A DNA stretch of 64,000 nt from a virus, in the IMG/VR virus record IMGVR_UViG_3300025030_000003, positions 62,001 to 126,000 of that record. One strand, written 5' to 3'. Shown in pieces: positions 60,892 through 64,000 of this stretch (position 1 is the first letter of the stretch; every line of letters starts with the position of its first letter). The notes beneath the pieces are model-generated. The model did no database searches. It was not told the DNA's origin and saw only the letters and a program-made list of their open reading frames with translations. The position numbers were made by a program, and so were the translations under genes.

Positions 60892-63396
60892 TTAAGAATG
60901 TCGTTTAGGAATTAGTCTAGTTCTATTCTCGTCTTCCCATTTAAAAGCAAATAGATGTCCCAGACTATCCCCCACCTCTATAGAACAATCTATAGGTATC
61001 GGGAAGTTAGGAGGATTGAATATCATTAAATCTTCAATCACTTTAGCCCACTGTGTAAATCTTTTCTTATTAATTCTGTAATTACATTCATCATGCACTG
61101 AAGATACGTAAGCTACTTCACTTGAGTATTTAGGATTAAGGAATATCTTATTAGCTAAATTTACTAACAACTGTCTCATGATGGAGCTACCAGAGCCTTG
61201 AATCTTGTGAGAAGCTATTGTCCTAACCCCAAAATTATAAGTCCCTCTATCATCAGAAGTTAGATAGTGCTTAACTCTTCTAGGTCTTCCAAACATATCA
61301 ACTACCGTAAAGTTAGTTTCTTTCTCAGCTTTGTTTAGTTCTAAATCTTTCCATATCTTTAAAGTTATGTTAGCATTCCACCATTTGTTATATAGTTCTT
61401 GAGATTCCTCTTCCGTCATGGGGACTCCCATCTGTTCAGCTACTGCCTTCAGTACTGGGGGAGACCCTCCATACAATAAACCAAAGTTAGCTACCTTAGC
61501 TGCTTTTCTTTTCTCCTTATCATAGTTTTCTTCCCCAAACAGTTTCTTAGCCATCTCTGTATGAACATCTCTACCTTCTTTGAAGGGTTCCACAAAGTTA
61601 GGCTCCCCACTGATAACACCAGCTAATTTAAGTTCCTGTGCTGAATAATCCACCGACAGTATCAGTTCTTCGTCGTTCTTGACTCTAATAGCTTTTCTCA
61701 CATTTAAGTCTGGGCTTAACCCCTCCACAAAATATTTATTAGGATTCTGGGATACATATTCTTTAACATCGTCTGGTTTACCAACTAACTTAAACTCGTA
61801 TCCTAATATGCCTTGATAATCATTATCTAACTTAATAGCTTCATATATAGCTGGTTTAGGTTTAGTTAGGTTCTGTATATTTAAATTTATAAAATAATCG
61901 TTATCTTCAGCTTTAGATTTTCCTCCCGTTCCAGAAGCCAATCTCCCAGAAGCAGTATCAAATAACTTATAATTAATTCTGCATATCCCTATATTAGGAT
62001 TATCTGGAAGTGAATCACATTTAGACAACTTATCTATATAGGAATTCAACTGCTTCTCCAAAGAACTCAGTTCTATTAATTCCTTAACTATAGGATGCTG
62101 ACTAGCTACCTGTAACAGGGCATCCTTGGCTGTACTCATACAACCAGTTTCAGTCCTAACTCCTGTATCTATCCCCAGAGACATTAAGGCTGCTGGTAAT
62201 TCCTTAGTCCTAGAACGAATGTTAAAAGGATACCCCACTGTCTGAAAGATACTCATCTCTAATTCTTCTATCCTTTTTAAGATAGTATCTTTATATTCAC
62301 TCATAACAAGTTTATCTATATACAAAGGATTTTCTACATAGTAATCAGCAAATGCCTTGACAAGTTTATTATCTAAGGATAATATTTTCTCACAACCTTC
62401 TCTCTTTAAGGTTGGATAGAGAACCTGAAATAACCCAAAGGTATTTCCCGTGTCAGCAGAAGCATAAAAAGCACAAGAAGAGGGGTCAACATCTTTAAGA
62501 GTTTTATTAGTGCCTAATACTTCTTTAAACTTGGTAGCTCGTCTTCCTAAGAAATGTTCAGTTGCTGGTTTCAACCCCATCATGCCTTTAGCATTAGTAT
62601 CAGAATTATAAGTCAATACCATAGTATCGAATATATTTATCTTTGAGGTCTCATAACCTTCTTTCTTCAGCATCGTCATATCAAACGTAGCGTTGTGGCA
62701 TAATGTTAATTTAGATTTACACAGGGCATCATAGATTATATCTAAACAATTCTTAGGATTTAGGTTCTTTTCGCTCTCCTGATATTTCTTAACTTTAATC
62801 TTTTTCATGGAAGGTTCTAATGTATAAAAATTCTCTTGAATAATCTTAAGAGACTCTGGGAAGTGTTCTTCTAAGTCAAGAGGATAGATACAAGTAGCTT
62901 CCTCTATCTTCTCCTTTATTATTTCTATATAGTCTTTGTCAAAAGACTTAGCTTCCATTAAGGATTCTAAAAATATATTAGGATAATCTATTACACTATC
63001 ATCGTCTGGAGAAAATCCTTCAATGCTTTCATTAGCCTTGATTAATTTTTTAAGAATCTTATCCTGAGTAGGTTTCTTAAAATGAATTAATCCAGTATCT
63101 TCATACCTCTTCTCTTCTTTACCTTCTTCGTCCCACGAAAGAACATGTCTAATAGGAATATAATATCCAGACCAAGCATCAAAACTAAAGGAGAATCCTA
63201 TCATCTCATTTCTTCTATAGTCTAATCCATCCGTTTCACAGTCATAAGCCATCACTCTTCCAGTACAATCTCCCAACAAATCTTTTAGTTCTTGTTCTGA
63301 TTCTATTAACTTATATTTAAATTTGTCTTCCCAATTAAAATCTAATGGCACTGGGTCAAAATAATGTTTATAATCTATCTTATTACTTATTGACAT
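60892..63396 (-). CDS. Family A DNA polymerase (3'-5' exonuclease + polymerase)
   Basis: 834 aa. Exonuclease: MAYDCETDGLDYR (DxE), LCHNATFDMTML, YASADTGNTF (YxxxD). Polymerase: LILSVDYSAQELKLAG (motif A), KRKAAKVANFGLLYGG (motif B; R, K, F and Y of the O-helix conserved, with Phe at the position that excludes dideoxynucleotides), SSVHDECNY (motif C). No 5'-3' exonuclease domain; that activity must come from elsewhere. This is the phage replicase. Confidence 0.95.
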   Translation of the reverse strand: MSISNKIDYKHYFDPVPLDFNWEDKFKYKLIESEQELKDLLGDCTGRVMAYDCETDGLDYRRNEMIGFSFSFDAWSGYYIPIRHVLSWDEEGKEEKRYEDTGLIHFKKPTQDKILKKLIKANESIEGFSPDDDSVIDYPNIFLESLMEAKSFDKDYIEIIKEKIEEATCIYPLDLEEHFPESLKIIQENFYTLEPSMKKIKVKKYQESEKNLNPKNCLDIIYDALCKSKLTLCHNATFDMTMLKKEGYETSKINIFDTMVLTYNSDTNAKGMMGLKPATEHFLGRRATKFKEVLGTNKTLKDVDPSSCAFYASADTGNTFGLFQVLYPTLKREGCEKILSLDNKLVKAFADYYVENPLYIDKLVMSEYKDTILKRIEELEMSIFQTVGYPFNIRSRTKELPAALMSLGIDTGVRTETGCMSTAKDALLQVASQHPIVKELIELSSLEKQLNSYIDKLSKCDSLPDNPNIGICRINYKLFDTASGRLASGTGGKSKAEDNDYFINLNIQNLTKPKPAIYEAIKLDNDYQGILGYEFKLVGKPDDVKEYVSQNPNKYFVEGLSPDLNVRKAIRVKNDEELILSVDYSAQELKLAGVISGEPNFVEPFKEGRDVHTEMAKKLFGEENYDKEKRKAAKVANFGLLYGGSPPVLKAVAEQMGVPMTEEESQELYNKWWNANITLKIWKDLELNKAEKETNFTVVDMFGRPRRVKHYLTSDDRGTYNFGVRTIASHKIQGSGSSIMRQLLVNLANKIFLNPKYSSEVAYVSSVHDECNYRINKKRFTQWAKVIEDLMIFNPPNFPIPIDCSIEVGDSLGHLFAFKWEDENRTRLIPKRHS

Positions 63397-63411
63397 GAAT
63401 TATATTCCTCC

Positions 63412-63861
63412 TCAATTAACTTCATCTAATTTATAACCATGATATAAATTATCTAAAAATACATCTATCCGTTCAAAACTATCTACCCAAGTATTATTTA
63501 CTTTTAAGACTATCTCCTCATCTCGTAGTCCATTATTTTTTAACAGTCCTAAGTCCTTTATAAGTTTACTATAATCTTTTATCTCCTTATCCGAAAAATT
63601 ATCTTTCAAGTATTTACAAGGATTTATATTTAATTTTAACTTTAGATAATCATAGGAAGTAAAAAATCTATGTTCCCCCCAACAATGTAATCTTATTATA
63701 CCGTCATCATCAAAATAAAATCTAGCAGATTTAGATTTACTGTATCTAGGGTCTTCGTGAAAAGGACAAAAAACATTTCCATATCCCACATCTACCAAAG
63801 AATCAAAAGGAACCAACTTCTCTATGAGTACCCTAACCTCTCTCTCACTTAGATTCGTCAT
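63412..63861 (-). CDS. Primase-type zinc-binding protein (CHC2-like)
   Basis: 149 aa. VFCPFHEDPRYSKSKSARF and LHCWGEHRFFTSYDYL correspond to the zinc-binding N-terminal domain of DnaG-type primases (C-x2-H ... C-x-x-x-H), but no catalytic Toprim domain follows. It may be a separate zinc subunit of a split primase or a template-recognition factor. Confidence 0.75.
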   Translation of the reverse strand: MTNLSEREVRVLIEKLVPFDSLVDVGYGNVFCPFHEDPRYSKSKSARFYFDDDGIIRLHCWGEHRFFTSYDYLKLKLNINPCKYLKDNFSDKEIKDYSKLIKDLGLLKNNGLRDEEIVLKVNNTWVDSFERIDVFLDNLYHGYKLDEVN

Positions 63862-64000
63862 TAGATTCTCCCATTAAATCATCTAATGTTATAATGTCTT
63901 CTATGTTTGGAAGAACTACATCCTCAGTCTTAGAGGATTCTTCAGTCTGGGTAACATCTAAAGTAGTATTATCCATATCTATGGCAATATCCTCTATATC
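63845..64000 (-). CDS. C-terminal end of an upstream protein
   Basis: Last 51 residues, strongly acidic (DIEDIAIDMDNTTLD ... DDLMGESNDESK), running in from beyond the window and overlapping the zinc-protein start by 17 bp. Acidic ends like this occur on replication proteins, but identity cannot be judged. Confidence 0.6.
   Translation of the reverse strand, partial: DIEDIAIDMDNTTLDVTQTEESSKTEDVVLPNIEDIITLDDLMGESNDESK

Noticed and set aside
1-64000. CRISPR arrays or insertion sequences
   Set aside because: No regularly spaced direct repeats with unique spacers and no transposase-like frame were found; the recurring units are gene junctions and promoter leaders.

Overview
This window looks like the accessory and replication arms of a large, AT-rich genome of a tailed double-stranded DNA bacteriophage. 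Every gene I support lies on the minus strand, so transcription runs from high to low coordinates. Genes are short, tightly packed and often overlap by 4 bp (ATGA, GTGA or TTGA stop-start junctions). Recognisable housekeeping genes are phage-type: family A DNA polymerase, RecA, split SbcC with SbcD, RuvC-like resolvase, ATP-dependent ligase and a candidate SSB. About twenty sigma70-type promoters (TTGACA / TATAAT, spacer nearly always 17, often TGn-extended) point to host housekeeping polymerase. A surface-adhesin-E-like lipoprotein-type gene suggests a Gram-negative host; this is an inference.

Layout, in transcription order. 64.0-52.2 kb is the DNA replication and recombination block: an unidentified acidic C-terminus, a primase-type zinc protein, DNA polymerase, a phosphoesterase, a DnaQ-fold protein lacking its catalytic residues, an Ntn-hydrolase, ligase, candidate SSB, RuvC-like nuclease and RecA, closed by a strong terminator. 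52.1-46.5 kb holds SbcC split in two halves around an extra ORF, SbcD, and a CobO/BtuR-like P-loop ATPase with a zinc ribbon. 46.5-39.2 kb holds three tail-fibre or C1q-like proteins, a patatin phospholipase, small membrane proteins, a YiiX/NlpC-like hydrolase and a MazG-like protein. At 38.5-38.8 kb is a gene-free, highly structured segment that looks like a non-coding RNA; one of its hairpin loops is perfectly complementary to the ribosome binding site of the next gene. 38.4-31 kb holds many tiny Cys-rich or membrane proteins.

The most striking part is 33.6-22.3, 19.2-15.1 and 7.9-0.3 kb: three clusters with about 60 tandem small genes (65-180 aa). Their middles diverge strongly but nearly all end in the same tail, roughly M-x-E-L-[VIT]-[SGN]. 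The codons of this tail usually also spell a Shine-Dalgarno sequence for the next gene, whose start overlaps the stop. I call it the MxEL-tail family. I know no described counterpart.

Between the clusters lie a beta-helix protein and an HNH endonuclease (22.2-20.5 kb), an Imm5-like protein, a PD-(D/E)XK-like nuclease, an ART-like protein, proteins with a repeated NPS domain (15-10.2 kb), and the RNA region (10.2-8.0 kb). That region has a perfect-consensus promoter with a pseudoknotted short transcript, a 56-aa basic CxxC protein, what appears to be a circularly permuted tmRNA gene (acceptor half first, one spacer nucleotide, then the coding half with a tag ending ALVA), and fifteen tRNA genes including an initiator-type tRNA. 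The tRNA operon ends at a terminator whose hairpin loop carries the -35 box of the next promoter; the same arrangement recurs twice more.
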